From positions 78,867 to 142,866 of the forward strand of contig NZ_JAULRU010000514.1 of assembly GCF_030518155.1 (NCBI RefSeq): a stretch of 64,000 nucleotides of DNA, written 5' to 3'. Made by a program: the position numbers and the translations under genes. Source of the DNA: Gilvimarinus gilvus. Its GTDB lineage: Bacteria; Pseudomonadota; Gammaproteobacteria; Pseudomonadales; Cellvibrionaceae. Positions within the stretch are counted from its first letter, which is position 1. Every line of letters starts with the position of its first letter. Below the pieces are notes generated by a model, which saw nothing but the letters and a program-made list of their open reading frames with translations, was not told the origin of the DNA and made no database searches. Shown here piece after piece: positions 8,036-16,263 of this stretch.

Positions 8036-9364
8036 ATGTTTGGGAAATACTTTTCGGTAGCGTTCATCGCGAGCGTTATTGGGTTGTGTGGTGGTTACTT
8101 TTTCGCCGCGCAGCTGGACGCTTCAAAAGAGAATCCATCGACAGCACCGACTCGTGCGTCGGCTGAACCACTGTATTGGGTTGCGCCCATGGATGCGACT
8201 TTTCGCCGGGACGCTCCCGGTCAGTCGCCGATGGGTATGGATTTGGTGCCGGTTTACGCGGACGATGTTGCTGCCGATGAAGCCGATGTTCAAATATCAC
8301 CTTCGGTGGTGCAGCAATTGGGGGTGACCACCGCACAAGCTCGCGCCCGCGCCCTTAACCCCCAAATTAAAGCGGCAGGTTTTGTCAGTTTTAATAAGCA
8401 AACACTGGCACATTTTCACTTGCGTGCGACGGGTTGGATTTCCAACCTATCGGTCAATGCCGTGGGTGATCCAGTCGCGCCAGGGCAGAAACTGTTTGAC
8501 TTCTATTCGCCGGATATTCGCAATACTCAGCAGGAATTCCTACAAGCTCTGTCCAGTGGCAATAACGGTTTAATCCGGGCTTCCAAAGCTAAGCTCGTTG
8601 CGCAAGGGGTACCGGCTTCGGAAATAGCAGATCTTGCCAAAACGCGCCAAATAAAATCGGCAATTGCTTATTACGCGCAAAGCTCCGGAGTCGTTGCGGA
8701 GCTTAATGTGGCCAACGGTAGTTATGTTTCCTTAGAGCAAAATACGCTGTCAATTGGACCATTGAGTAATGTGTGGGTGATTGCCGAAGTGTTTGAGCGC
8801 CAAGCGGGGCTTTTGTCCGGAGGGCTTAACGTGGAGATTCGATCGAGAGCGTACCCCGGGCGAAGCTGGCAAGGGACCATTGATTATGTATACCCCGTTA
8901 TTAACCCAGCCAATCGCACGACGCGAGCTCGAATAGTGGTGACCAATACAGATTTAAGCTTGCGACCGAATATGTTGGCCGAAGTGTTTATCGACACGGA
9001 CCGTCAAGACGTTCATTTAAGTGTGCCGGAAAACGCCGTTATACGAACGGGGCGCGGAGATAGAGTTGTGCGCGAAGTGGCGCCCGGTGTGTTTCGCTCC
9101 ACAGTGGTCGCCACAGGTATTAGCGCCAACGGCTACACCGAAGTCATTGCAGGGTTAGGCAATGGCGATACAGTGGTAACCAACGCCCAGTTTTTGATTG
9201 ATTCCGAATCCAGCATTCATATTGAACTAGAGCGTCTTTCGCAGCCGGCTGATAAGACAATGAATCATTCGCAAATGAATCGCTCTGAAATAGATCACGC
9301 GGCGATGGACCACAGCCAGATGAATCACTCGCAACATAAAGAAGATAATGGAGGCGAGCTGTGA
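8036..9364 (+). CDS. cusB: Cu/Ag efflux RND periplasmic adaptor (CusB type)
   Basis: The membrane-fusion subunit linking the inner-membrane RND pump to the outer-membrane channel. An N-terminal signal/anchor is followed by a heavy-metal-binding segment of the YTCPMHP type (here YWVAPMDATF with GQSPMGMDLVP), then the lipoyl/barrel-sandwich and beta-barrel adaptor domains. The C-terminus is a Met/His-rich tail of MNHSQM-like repeats that should bind Cu(I) or Ag(I). The stop overlaps the next start by four bases (GTGA), implying translational coupling. No outer-membrane factor (CusC) gene is present in this cluster. Confidence 0.9.
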   Translation: MFGKYFSVAFIASVIGLCGGYFFAAQLDASKENPSTAPTRASAEPLYWVAPMDATFRRDAPGQSPMGMDLVPVYADDVAADEADVQISPSVVQQLGVTTAQARARALNPQIKAAGFVSFNKQTLAHFHLRATGWISNLSVNAVGDPVAPGQKLFDFYSPDIRNTQQEFLQALSSGNNGLIRASKAKLVAQGVPASEIADLAKTRQIKSAIAYYAQSSGVVAELNVANGSYVSLEQNTLSIGPLSNVWVIAEVFERQAGLLSGGLNVEIRSRAYPGRSWQGTIDYVYPVINPANRTTRARIVVTNTDLSLRPNMLAEVFIDTDRQDVHLSVPENAVIRTGRGDRVVREVAPGVFRSTVVATGISANGYTEVIAGLGNGDTVVTNAQFLIDSESSIHIELERLSQPADKTMNHSQMNRSEIDHAAMDHSQMNHSQHKEDNGGEL

Positions 9365-12300
9365 TTGGCCGAATAATATTTTGGTCGGTAAACAATCGGC
9401 CGCTTATTTTGTTGGCGAGTGTGGTCCTGCTGATGGTCGGCGTGTATTCACTGCAAAAAACGCCGGTGGATGCGATTCCAGATTTGTCCGATGTGCAGGT
9501 GATTGTCAAAACCCGTTACCCCGGTCAGGCGCCGCAAGTCGTACAGGATCAGGTGACCTACCCGTTGACCTCCGCCATGTTGGCTGTGCCCGGTGCGAAA
9601 ACTGTGCGCGGTTTTTCTTTTTTTGGTGACTCTTTCGTTTATGTCTTGTTTGAGGAGGGCACCGATTTGTACTGGGCCCGCTCGCGGGTGTTGGAGTATC
9701 TCAATCAAGTCAGTGGGCAATTGCCGGAGACCGCGCGAACCGAGTTAGGGCCTGACGCCACAGGTGTAGGCTGGGTGTTCAACTACGCCCTGGTGGATCG
9801 CACCGGTAAGCATGACCTGGAGGCGTTAACCCGCTTACAAAACTGGTTTTTAAAATACGAATTACAGGCTGTTGCTGGCGTGTCTGAAGTGGCTACTATT
9901 GGCGGCATGGACAGACAGTATCAAGTGGAGGTAGACCCAAATCGTTTGCGCGCTTACGGCGTACCTTTGGCACAGGTGGTTACGGCCATTCGTCGAGCCA
10001 ACGCTGAGGCGGGCGCCTCAGTGGTTGAAATGGCTGAAGCAGAATATATGGTTCGCACAACCGGTTACATCGAAACGCTCGCGGACTTGCAAGCGGTACC
10101 GCTGGGTGTCAGTGATGATGGGACAGCGCTTAGCTTAGATGATATTGCCGATATTAAGTTGGTGCCGACTATGCGTCGTGGTATAGCGGAACTCAATGGC
10201 GAGGGTGAAGTAGTCGGCGGTATCGTTGTCATGCGCAGTGGCGAGAATGCCGCCGGTGTTATAGCGCGGGTTAAAGATAAAATCAGTGACCTTGAGGCCA
10301 GCTTGCCGGAGGGCGTAGAAATCGTTACTACCTACGATCGCTCGCGGCTGATTTATGCGGCGGTAAAGAACCTTTATCAGAAGCTGGGTGAAGAGTTTCT
10401 GGTGGTAGTATTGGTGTGCGCCCTGTTTTTGTTTCACTTGCGCTCGGCCTTGGTGGTGTTGGTAAGTTTGCCGCTGGGCATTCTCGCCAGCTTTATCATT
10501 ATGAAAGGGCAGGGTATCAATGCCAATATCATGTCACTCGGTGGTGTTGCCATTGCCATCGGTGCCATGGTCGATGGCGCCGTGGTGATGATTGAAAATC
10601 TGCACCGCCACCTTGAAGAGCACTCGGGTGAAAAACTCACCGGGGAGGCGCGCTGGCGTTTGGTGGCAAACTCCGCCGTGGAGGTAGGGCCGGCGCTGTT
10701 CTTCTCGCTGTTGATCATTACCGCGAGTTTCTTGCCGGTATTTGCTTTGGGCGCGCAGGAAGGCAAACTCTTTAGCCCATTGGCTTACACTAAAACCTAC
10801 GCCATGGCCTGTGCGGCGGGGTTGGCTATTACGTTGGTGCCGGTACTCTTAGGTTATTTTGTGCGCGGTAAAATTGTGCCCGAGCGGCGCAACCCGATTA
10901 ACCGTTTGTTAATCGCCAGCTACCGGCCGCTGCTTAGCTTGGTGCTGCGCTTTCCCAAACTTACCCTGCTTGCCACAGTGATCATAATGGCCGTGGGTTT
11001 GTATCCGGCCACCAAGTTAGGCAGTGAGTTTATGCCCCCGCTGGATGAAGGCGATTTAATGTATATGCCTACCACCTACGCGGGCTTGTCCATTGGCGAG
11101 GCGCGGCAAATACTGCAGCAAACCGACAAGCTGATTAAAACCATTCCTGAAGTGGCTACGGTGTTTGGCAAAATCGGCCGGGCCGATACCGCCACAGACC
11201 CGGCACCGCTGACTATGATTGAAACGGTCATTCAGTTTAAACCGCAGGACCAGTGGCGGGCGGGTGTGGATATGAAACAGATCAAGCGCGAGCTTAATCA
11301 GCGGATTAATTTTCCGGGTTTAACCAATGCCTGGGTTATGCCCATCAAAACGCGGATTGATATGCTCTCCACCGGTATTAAAACTCCGGTAGGGATCAAA
11401 ATAGCGGGGCCTGATTTAAGCGTAATCAATCGCCTGGGAACCGAGCTGGAGTCTTTGCTGCAAGACGTTGAGGGAACCGCATCGGCTTATGCGGAACGGG
11501 TTGCCGGTGGCCGCTATATCAACATTGATATTCAGCGTGACCAAGCCGCTCGCTATGGTTTGAATATCGCCGATGTGCAGGCGGTAGTGCGCGCTGCCAT
11601 CGGTGGTGAAATGATTACGCAAACGGTGCAGGGCGAAGCCCGTTACCCGGTCAGTATGCGCTTTCCGCAAAGCTACCGTGACTCGCCCGAGCAGATCGCG
11701 GGCCTGCCCATCGTAACGCCTACCGGTGTCACCCTGGCACTGGAGGATATCGCGGATGTAGCCGTGGAAGATGGCCCGCCGATGATCAAAAGTGAAAACG
11801 CGCGTTTAAATGGCTGGGTCTTTGTCGATACGAACACCTCAGACATTGGTGGGTTCGTTGCGCGGGCACAAGCGCACGTTGAGCAACAGCTGGAGCTGCC
11901 CCCGGGCTACTCGCTAAATTGGGGCGGGCAGTTCGAATATATGCAGCGTGCGGCCGAGCGTTTAACGCTGGTCGTGCCGATTACCTTAGCGGTCATTGTT
12001 TTGTTGCTCTACTTAAATTTCCGGCAGTTTACTCCGGTACTGATTATTTTGGTGACCTTGCCGTTCTCATTAATTGGCGGAATTGCGCTGATGAGCCTGC
12101 TCGGATTTAACTGGTCGGTTGCCGTTGCCATGGGCTTTATAGCGCTCGCAGGCGTGGCCGTTGAAATTGGAGTGTTGATGCTGGTGTATCTGGACTTGTC
12201 ATACCGCGATGCTTGCCAAAAATCCGGGTCGTTAACGCCGCAACAGGTAATGGAAGCGGTGCGGGAGGGCGCTCTGCGCCGCTTGCGGCCCATTGTGATG

Positions 12301-12480
12301 ACAGCGGCCACCCTATTTGCGGGCCTTCTGCCCATCTTGGTCAGCACCGGCTCAGGCGCACAAATTATGCAGCGCATAGCCGCACCGATGATTGGGGGGA
12401 CAATAAGTACTTTATTGTTGACGTTGCTGGTGTTGCCAGCGGTTTATTTGTTGTGGCGGCGTCGGACGCTTGATGTCTGA
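9361..12480 (+). CDS. cusA: Cu/Ag efflux RND pump (CusA/CzcA family)
   Basis: A 1039-residue inner-membrane proton-driven heavy-metal pump. It begins with GTG overlapping cusB. Family signatures include TPVDAIPDLSDVQV at the N-terminus, GAMVDGAVVMIENLH in the fourth membrane helix (proton-relay aspartate) and the periplasmic RIDMLSTGIKTP and PPMIKSEN segments, whose methionines are typical of CusA rather than of the Zn/Co pump CzcA. Twelve membrane helices are expected. The stop codon lies inside an inverted repeat (12469-12487) that continues into a T-rich dispersed element. Confidence 0.93.
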   Translation: MIGRIIFWSVNNRPLILLASVVLLMVGVYSLQKTPVDAIPDLSDVQVIVKTRYPGQAPQVVQDQVTYPLTSAMLAVPGAKTVRGFSFFGDSFVYVLFEEGTDLYWARSRVLEYLNQVSGQLPETARTELGPDATGVGWVFNYALVDRTGKHDLEALTRLQNWFLKYELQAVAGVSEVATIGGMDRQYQVEVDPNRLRAYGVPLAQVVTAIRRANAEAGASVVEMAEAEYMVRTTGYIETLADLQAVPLGVSDDGTALSLDDIADIKLVPTMRRGIAELNGEGEVVGGIVVMRSGENAAGVIARVKDKISDLEASLPEGVEIVTTYDRSRLIYAAVKNLYQKLGEEFLVVVLVCALFLFHLRSALVVLVSLPLGILASFIIMKGQGINANIMSLGGVAIAIGAMVDGAVVMIENLHRHLEEHSGEKLTGEARWRLVANSAVEVGPALFFSLLIITASFLPVFALGAQEGKLFSPLAYTKTYAMACAAGLAITLVPVLLGYFVRGKIVPERRNPINRLLIASYRPLLSLVLRFPKLTLLATVIIMAVGLYPATKLGSEFMPPLDEGDLMYMPTTYAGLSIGEARQILQQTDKLIKTIPEVATVFGKIGRADTATDPAPLTMIETVIQFKPQDQWRAGVDMKQIKRELNQRINFPGLTNAWVMPIKTRIDMLSTGIKTPVGIKIAGPDLSVINRLGTELESLLQDVEGTASAYAERVAGGRYINIDIQRDQAARYGLNIADVQAVVRAAIGGEMITQTVQGEARYPVSMRFPQSYRDSPEQIAGLPIVTPTGVTLALEDIADVAVEDGPPMIKSENARLNGWVFVDTNTSDIGGFVARAQAHVEQQLELPPGYSLNWGGQFEYMQRAAERLTLVVPITLAVIVLLLYLNFRQFTPVLIILVTLPFSLIGGIALMSLLGFNWSVAVAMGFIALAGVAVEIGVLMLVYLDLSYRDACQKSGSLTPQQVMEAVREGALRRLRPIVMTAATLFAGLLPILVSTGSGAQIMQRIAAPMIGGTISTLLLTLLVLPAVYLLWRRRTLDV

Positions 12481-12824
12481 CATCAAGCTATTTTTATTTT
12501 TGCCCGGATTTCGCCGGGTCGAGTTACTTTTTACTGCAAAAAGTAACCAAAAACGTGCCCCACAACTGGCCCCTGCGGGGTTCCCTCTCTCCAGCCTATT
12601 TGAGAGGGCCGCATCTACTCGCCTTGCCCCAGGGCACCCTCTCTGCCGCTGCTCGTCATTCACCTTGTCCATGGCGAGAAGATGCTTGCGCAAACCTCCT
12701 GTTTGCTTACCCTCTCAAATAGACTTGCGTTCGGCTCAGCTGTAATGGGGCGGTGAGTACTTCGTAGCAAAGCTTTGTTTTACGTCCGACCTCGGACCTC
12801 AGACATCAGACTTTCCATTCCCAT
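12469..12824 (+). repeat. Dispersed structured repeat element, copy 1 (core plus tail)
   Basis: It starts with a perfect inverted repeat around the cusA stop (CTTGATGTC-T-GACATCAAG, 12469-12487), then a T-rich anchor and a CCCGG...CCGGG hairpin. A stem GTTACTTTTT/AAAAAGTAAC follows at 12523-12532 and 12538-12547. A 13-bp arm at 12596-12608 pairs with 12710-12722. The tail (about 12747-12824) has CTTCGTAGCAAAGC and decayed 7-bp AGACATC-like units. Copies 2 and 3 share the linear anchors but carry different stem sequences. No gene is seen here; the 91- and 93-codon frames through it look like artefacts. Confidence 0.7.
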
Positions 12825-13060
12825 CAGACATCAGGCTATTTTTATTTTTGCCCGGATTTCGCCCGGGCGGGGCGAGTCCCTTTTCGTGACGCGACGAAAA
12901 GGAACCCGTCGCTCCTGCGCGCAGCCCAGGCTGGCCTCTCTATTGCTCCGCAATATTCACCTTCTCCATGCGCTCGCGAGAAAGCTGGCCCCGCGAGCAA
13001 AGCGAGTGCAGTGGGTCTTAGTGAATCCATTCACGTCAAGGCGCGCCCCGCAACTGGCCC
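12825..13060 (+). repeat. Dispersed structured repeat element, copy 2 (236-bp core)
   Basis: This 236-bp block is about 98% identical by eye to 14991-15226, in the same orientation. It begins CAGACATCAG, has the same T-rich anchor and CCCGG hairpin as copy 1, but its second stem is CCTTTTCGT/ACGAAAAGG (12879-12887 with 12894-12902). It ends CGCCCCGCAACTGGCCC. Together with copy 3 it flanks the higBA and HEPN segment as a direct repeat. Confidence 0.85.
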
Positions 13061-13301
13061 TTCGACGCTAAGTGCCCGGCTAGTACGCAGAGCGTACTGT
13101 CGTTCGATTACGCACAAAGCAATGCTTCATAAGCGCTAGATCTCACCCCTCGCTCCGATTGAATTTGTAGAGTTGTATCCACAGGCCCTGCCTCAGGGCA
13201 CTCTCTCTGCCGCTGCGCTCTGTTTTTCCCCAGAGCACGACGCTACGCGGGCATTGAATCAGCGTCTTGACATATGTCACGTGACACGATACATTTGGCC
13301 C
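13061..13301. other. Intergenic region upstream of higB, no gene seen
   Basis: This stretch holds no convincing coding frame. Around 13130 the bases GCGCTAGATC resemble a mutated attC right-hand core (GTTRRRY), and an inverted pair CCTGCCTCAGGGC occurs near 13183. The higBA promoter should lie close to 13250-13295, where the sequence becomes AT-richer and contains ATGTCACGTGACA, a near-palindrome that could be a HigA operator; that is inference. Confidence 0.35.
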
Positions 13302-13582
13302 ATGATTAAGACTTTCGCCGATAAGCGTACCCAGGAGCTTTACTCCAAAGGACGAGCCAAGAAGTTCCCGCCTGATGTGGCGCAAAGAGCCGCTCGGAAG
13401 CTCGAATATGTGCATTTGGCTGAGAGTTTGGATGATAGAGGGTGCCCCCTGGCAATAGGCTCCATCCCCTTTCGGGCGACAGGCAGGGCCAGCATGCTAT
13501 TTCGATTAATGCGCAGTGGCGCATCTGCTTCCGTTTTGAGAATGGTGACGCATACGACGTTGAAGTTTGTGATTACCATTGA
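13302..13582 (+). pseudogene. higB: HigB-type toxin, frameshifted
   Basis: The first 45 codons read as a normal HigB N-terminus (MIKTFADKRTQELYSKG, then PPDVAQRAARKL). At about 13437-13441 the frame breaks. From 13439 another frame gives the rest of the toxin: RVPPGNRLHPLSGD, INAQWRICFRF, ENGDAYDVEVCDYH and a stop at 13580-13582. A net loss of one base, or gain of two, is needed to join the halves. As written, the ribosome would make a 96-residue protein with an unrelated C-terminus lacking the catalytic HigB core, so the toxin is probably dead. A sequencing error cannot be excluded. The antitoxin gene follows 15 bases after the ancestral stop. Confidence 0.8.
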
Positions 13583-13597
13583 AGTGAGGTAACAACT

Positions 13598-13912
13598 ATG
13601 ACTATTTCCAATACTACTGGCATTCAGCGTAAACCAACTCATCCTGGCGAGATGCTAAGGGAAGACTTTATCCCGGATTACGGTCTGAGCGTCGCGAAGC
13701 TTGCTGAATTGCTTGGGGTTTCTCGCCAGTCAGTGAATGAATTGCTGCGTGAACGTCGCTCACTCAGTCCGGAGATGGCACTGCGGCTGGGTCGCCTGTT
13801 TGGTAACTCACCTGAGTTTTGGTTGAATGCGCAGAGAGCGCTCGATTTATGGGAAGCATCTCAGTCGGCCAAAGATGATGTCGCCAGAATTAAACCACTA
13901 GATGCAGCGTAA
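13598..13912 (+). CDS. higA: HigA-type antitoxin, HTH DNA-binding protein
   Basis: A 104-residue Xre-family antitoxin that normally binds HigB and represses its own operon. The sequence is canonical: THPGEMLREDF, the helix-turn-helix LAELLGVSRQSVNELL, then LSPEMALRLGRLFGNSPEFW. It is intact while its toxin partner is frameshifted, so it may survive as an orphan repressor or protective antitoxin. Its stop codon lies inside the left core of an attC-like site, as is common for integron gene cassettes. Confidence 0.92.
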   Translation: MTISNTTGIQRKPTHPGEMLREDFIPDYGLSVAKLAELLGVSRQSVNELLRERRSLSPEMALRLGRLFGNSPEFWLNAQRALDLWEASQSAKDDVARIKPLDAA

Positions 13913-13984
13913 CCAAGCCATAAAATTCGCTCCCTGCGGTCACCGGACCTCGTTTCCCCCGGCTGCTTATGGCGGGCGTTAGAA
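13907..13984 (+). other. attC-like integron recombination site
   Basis: A 78-bp imperfect inverted repeat. The left core GCGTAAC (13907-13913, overlapping the higA stop) faces the right core GTTAGAA (13978-13984). Inner arms GCCATAA (13917-13923) and TTATGGC (13967-13973) pair perfectly, and the end TTATGGCGGGCGTTAG closely matches known VCR and chromosomal attC ends. Core consensus is RYYYAAC/GTTRRRY; there is one mismatch in each core. Confidence 0.6.
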
Positions 13985-13998
13985 TTTCACAGGAGTAA

Positions 13999-14530
13999 AC
14001 GAAGTGGTCTGAAGCCGGGAAGCTATTTGAATACTCGATAAGAGATGCAGAAAAATTATTAGCGCGATTTGATTCAGATAAACAGGATCCTACCAATGGA
14101 TCAGAGGCTTTAAAGCGGGCTGGTATGGTCATTGCGTTGGCCGCTTGGGAAACTTATGTCAAAGATCGGTTTCGTGAAGAAATTGATGTTTGGCTGTGCT
14201 CCGTAAAGGGAAGTCAGATATCGAATTTTGTATTGAAAAAAGTCGAAGAAGAACTCAAGCGTTTCTTCAGCCCAAATCATGATCGTACCAAAAATCTCTT
14301 CAAAACCTATTTCGACATTGATATCACTGAGCATTGGAAGTGGGATAATTATCAGCCTCATCAAGCGAAGAAGGCTCTAAATGAGCTGATTTCGAAGCGA
14401 GGAGATGCCGCACATAAAGCTATCACTAGCCCCTATTCAGCACATATTGTGAAGCGAGATGACTTAGAAAGCCATTAGGTTTTTGAAAGGTTTGGTGAAT
14501 GCGACTGAACGCGTGAAAATAGCCAAGTAG
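13999..14530 (+). pseudogene. HEPN-domain protein (MAE_28990/RiboL-PSP type), start lost and frameshifted
   Basis: HEPN proteins of this type are often RNases in toxin-antitoxin or defence loci. Codons from 13999 read TKWSEAGKLFEYSIRDAEKL and run in frame into RAGMVIALAAWETYVKDRF, so the domain begins well before the first ATG (14125). An AGGAG lies at 13991-13995, but the codon where ATG is expected is ACG. Near the end, after RDDLE, one extra base around 14470 brings a premature stop at 14476. In the other frame the domain continues AIRFLKGLVNATERV to a stop at 14528-14530. Two independent lesions imply a dead gene. An attC-like site follows immediately. Confidence 0.7.
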
Positions 14531-14588
14531 TTCTAACTAACCACGGACGGCGGACGCTTGAGACGCGCCGCTTCGTTCAGAGTTAAAT
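14531..14588 (+). other. attC-like integron recombination site, second
   Basis: A 58-bp stretch with left core TTCTAAC (14531-14537, one mismatch) and right core GTTAAAT (14582-14588, full match to GTTRRRY). GC-rich imperfect arms lie around GGCGGACGC and GCGCCGC. It sits exactly between the end of the HEPN remnant and the start of the next small gene, as a cassette junction should. Inner pairing is weaker than in the first site. Confidence 0.42.
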
Positions 14589-14591
14589 GTC

Positions 14592-14942
14592 ATGCTCATA
14601 ATCAAGAAAAAATGGTTTCTGATAGTTAGCCTGAGTCTGATTCTTGGATGTATATTCAGCTACGTGCAGGTGGGCAGAAAAGGCGATCCGGCACAGGCCA
14701 TGGAATCATTGATTCTGGGAAGTTCCTATAATGAATTAATCCAGGTTGCGGGCAAGCCAGATTACCTAACAGATGGTACGGAAGGGCCGGAAAGGAGTTT
14801 CAGGAAATCAAAAAATCAGTTAATTTCTGGCTGTGTTAAAGAGGCTTGGTACCAAAGTCTTCTAAAACTACCAAGTAAATTTTCATTTTGCTTCGACGCT
14901 GATGGTAAGCTTCTGTATAAGTACCACTGGTCGTCCTGGTAA
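14592..14942 (+). CDS. Small exported or membrane-anchored protein, cassette-like
   Basis: A 116-residue protein I do not recognise. Residues 5-24 are a hydrophobic signal or anchor ending SLILGC, a poor lipobox. The rest has SLILGSSYNELIQVAGKPDY, which recalls the start of SmpA/BamE-like lipoprotein folds, and later a Cys pair (GCVKEAWY, FSFCFDADGKLLYKYHW). ATG 14592 lies four bases after the right core of the attC-like site, and a left core follows its stop, so it fits a gene cassette. Confidence 0.55.
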   Translation: MLIIKKKWFLIVSLSLILGCIFSYVQVGRKGDPAQAMESLILGSSYNELIQVAGKPDYLTDGTEGPERSFRKSKNQLISGCVKEAWYQSLLKLPSKFSFCFDADGKLLYKYHWSSW

Positions 14943-14945
14943 AAC

Positions 14946-14990
14946 ATTTAACAAAGCGAGGCAGTTCGTTTCGGCCCTGCGGGCCTCCAC
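14946..14990 (+). other. Half attC-like site, interrupted by repeat copy 3
   Basis: ATTTAAC (14946-14952) matches the left core RYYYAAC fully and is followed by AAAGCGAGGCAG and a GGCCCTGCGGGCC hairpin, typical of an attC left half. The matching right half is absent: at 14991 the 236-bp dispersed repeat begins. The repeat seems to have inserted into, or replaced, the rest of the site. Confidence 0.4.
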
Positions 14991-15541
14991 CAGACATCAG
15001 ACTATTTTTATTTTTGCCCGGATTTCGCCCGGGGCGGGCGAGTCCCTTTTCGTGACGCGACGAAAAGGAACCCGTCGCTCCTGCGCGCAGCCCAGGCTGG
15101 CTTCTCTATTGCTCCGCAATATTCACCTTCTCCATGCGCTCGCGAGAAAGCTGGCCCCGCGAGCAAAGCGAGTGTAGTGGGTCTTAGTGAATCCATTCAC
15201 GTCAAGGCGCGCCCCGCAACTGGCCCTCGGCAACTGCTCCTGCGTTGCACTAATACACGACATCCATGTAGCTATTCGGGTTCCCAAATTCGAGCTAATT
15301 TTGAGGGTCGGAAAAGATCGCGTCAGCCCAGGCTGCTCTCTCTTCCTCTGCTAGGCATTCACCTTGTCCCAGTGCTTTTCCTTAATTGCACGTCCATTTG
15401 CAATTAACCCACAAAATTTGCTTGAATTCGGCTGGATACGGCGGGAGAGGCGCATGGCGCTTCGTAGCAAGGCTTTTTTTACGTCAGACATCAGACATCA
15501 GACGTCCGACTTCAGGCTTTCCATTCCCATCGGGCTTTAGA
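14991..15541 (+). repeat. Dispersed structured repeat element, copy 3 (core plus tail)
   Basis: The core 14991-15226 is nearly identical to 12825-13060, with differences at about four places. The following 15227-15439 is a variable part that keeps CATTCACCTTGTCC and has its own inverted arms (for example TTAATTGC and GCAATTAA near 15390). The tail from about 15440 repeats CTTCGTAGCAAGGC, then tandem AGACATC-like heptamers (15482-15510) and CTTTCCATTCCCATC, matching the tail of copy 1. No gene is supported. Confidence 0.75.
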
Positions 15542-15694
15542 CTATGTGTTGATGGTATGCACTGAGAATAATGGTTGAGTGCCTGTCCTGCAATTTTGCA
15601 GCCGACAAAAAAAGGTTTCTGGGTAAGCGTCCTCTAAATTTCCGTTTGTTCGCTCACGAATAGAATCGCTTTCGTAAACACCTCTTTAAAGTAT

Positions 15695-15708
15695 ATACTG
15701 TACAGTAT
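15695..15708. promoter_or_regulatory. Perfect 14-bp palindrome over a start codon
   Basis: ATACTGTACAGTAT reads the same on both strands and overlaps the ATG at 15707. It may be an operator or a translation-blocking hairpin. The spacing does not fit the LexA box (CTGT-N8-ACAG). Confidence 0.35.
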
Positions 15709-16177
15709 GCAGCCTATATTCAACCACATCAGCCAAACAATCGCTGTACGAGAGTTTATCTCGGCAGGTCTTAACGCCTGTACCTCACTGTTGTTTTCCG
15801 TCATTATTTGCACGCAGATATTTTCACCTGCTGCAAGCATAAATACTGGCGAACAAATACAAGATTTCTCTCAAGTTTCAGTACAGCAAGATACTGAGTA
15901 CTTACGGCTCGGCGATCTTGGCGGAAAAATCAGTGCTGACCAAGCAGCGGGTTATAGCCACTCATCACAACTCAAACATACCAACAGCTCAATAAACCTC
16001 GATAAACCACTGAAATTACTAAGTTTTCTGGAACTCTTAGAGTCACCGTCCCCGGTAGATTCCACAGCATGCCAGCTTCCCTGGTTTCAGAAAAATTCTA
16101 ATAGCAAAAAACACCGCATTTCTGGTTGGAAAGATAGTAACCTACTCTACAAAAGCTGTATCCCAGACATCGTTTAG
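15707..16177 (+). CDS. Hypothetical protein with one membrane segment
   Basis: A 156-residue frame with no family I recognise. Residues 20-45 are hydrophobic (ACTSLLFSVIICTQIFSPAA) and may be a signal or anchor. The remainder is polar, Ser/Asn-rich and has a possible C-terminal CQLPWFQK segment. Base composition is AT-richer than the core genome and similar to the S41 peptidase gene downstream. No good ribosome-binding site is seen, and the start overlaps a perfect palindrome. It could be real cassette content or chance. Confidence 0.4.
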   Translation: MQPIFNHISQTIAVREFISAGLNACTSLLFSVIICTQIFSPAASINTGEQIQDFSQVSVQQDTEYLRLGDLGGKISADQAAGYSHSSQLKHTNSSINLDKPLKLLSFLELLESPSPVDSTACQLPWFQKNSNSKKHRISGWKDSNLLYKSCIPDIV

Positions 16178-16263
16178 TTGCCGTTTCGTTATAGATAATT
16201 ACATTGCACGTCCTTTATTGGCCCTACGTGCAAGTTTTATATTGAATAGAAAAAGGTAACACC

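Noticed and set aside
12775..13071. Protein of about 98 residues (and its twin at 14902-15177)
   Set aside because: Both frames lie inside the dispersed repeat; their likeness reflects the DNA repeat, and composition is not protein-like.
15695..15708. LexA (SOS) box
   Set aside because: CTGT and ACAG are adjacent instead of eight bases apart.
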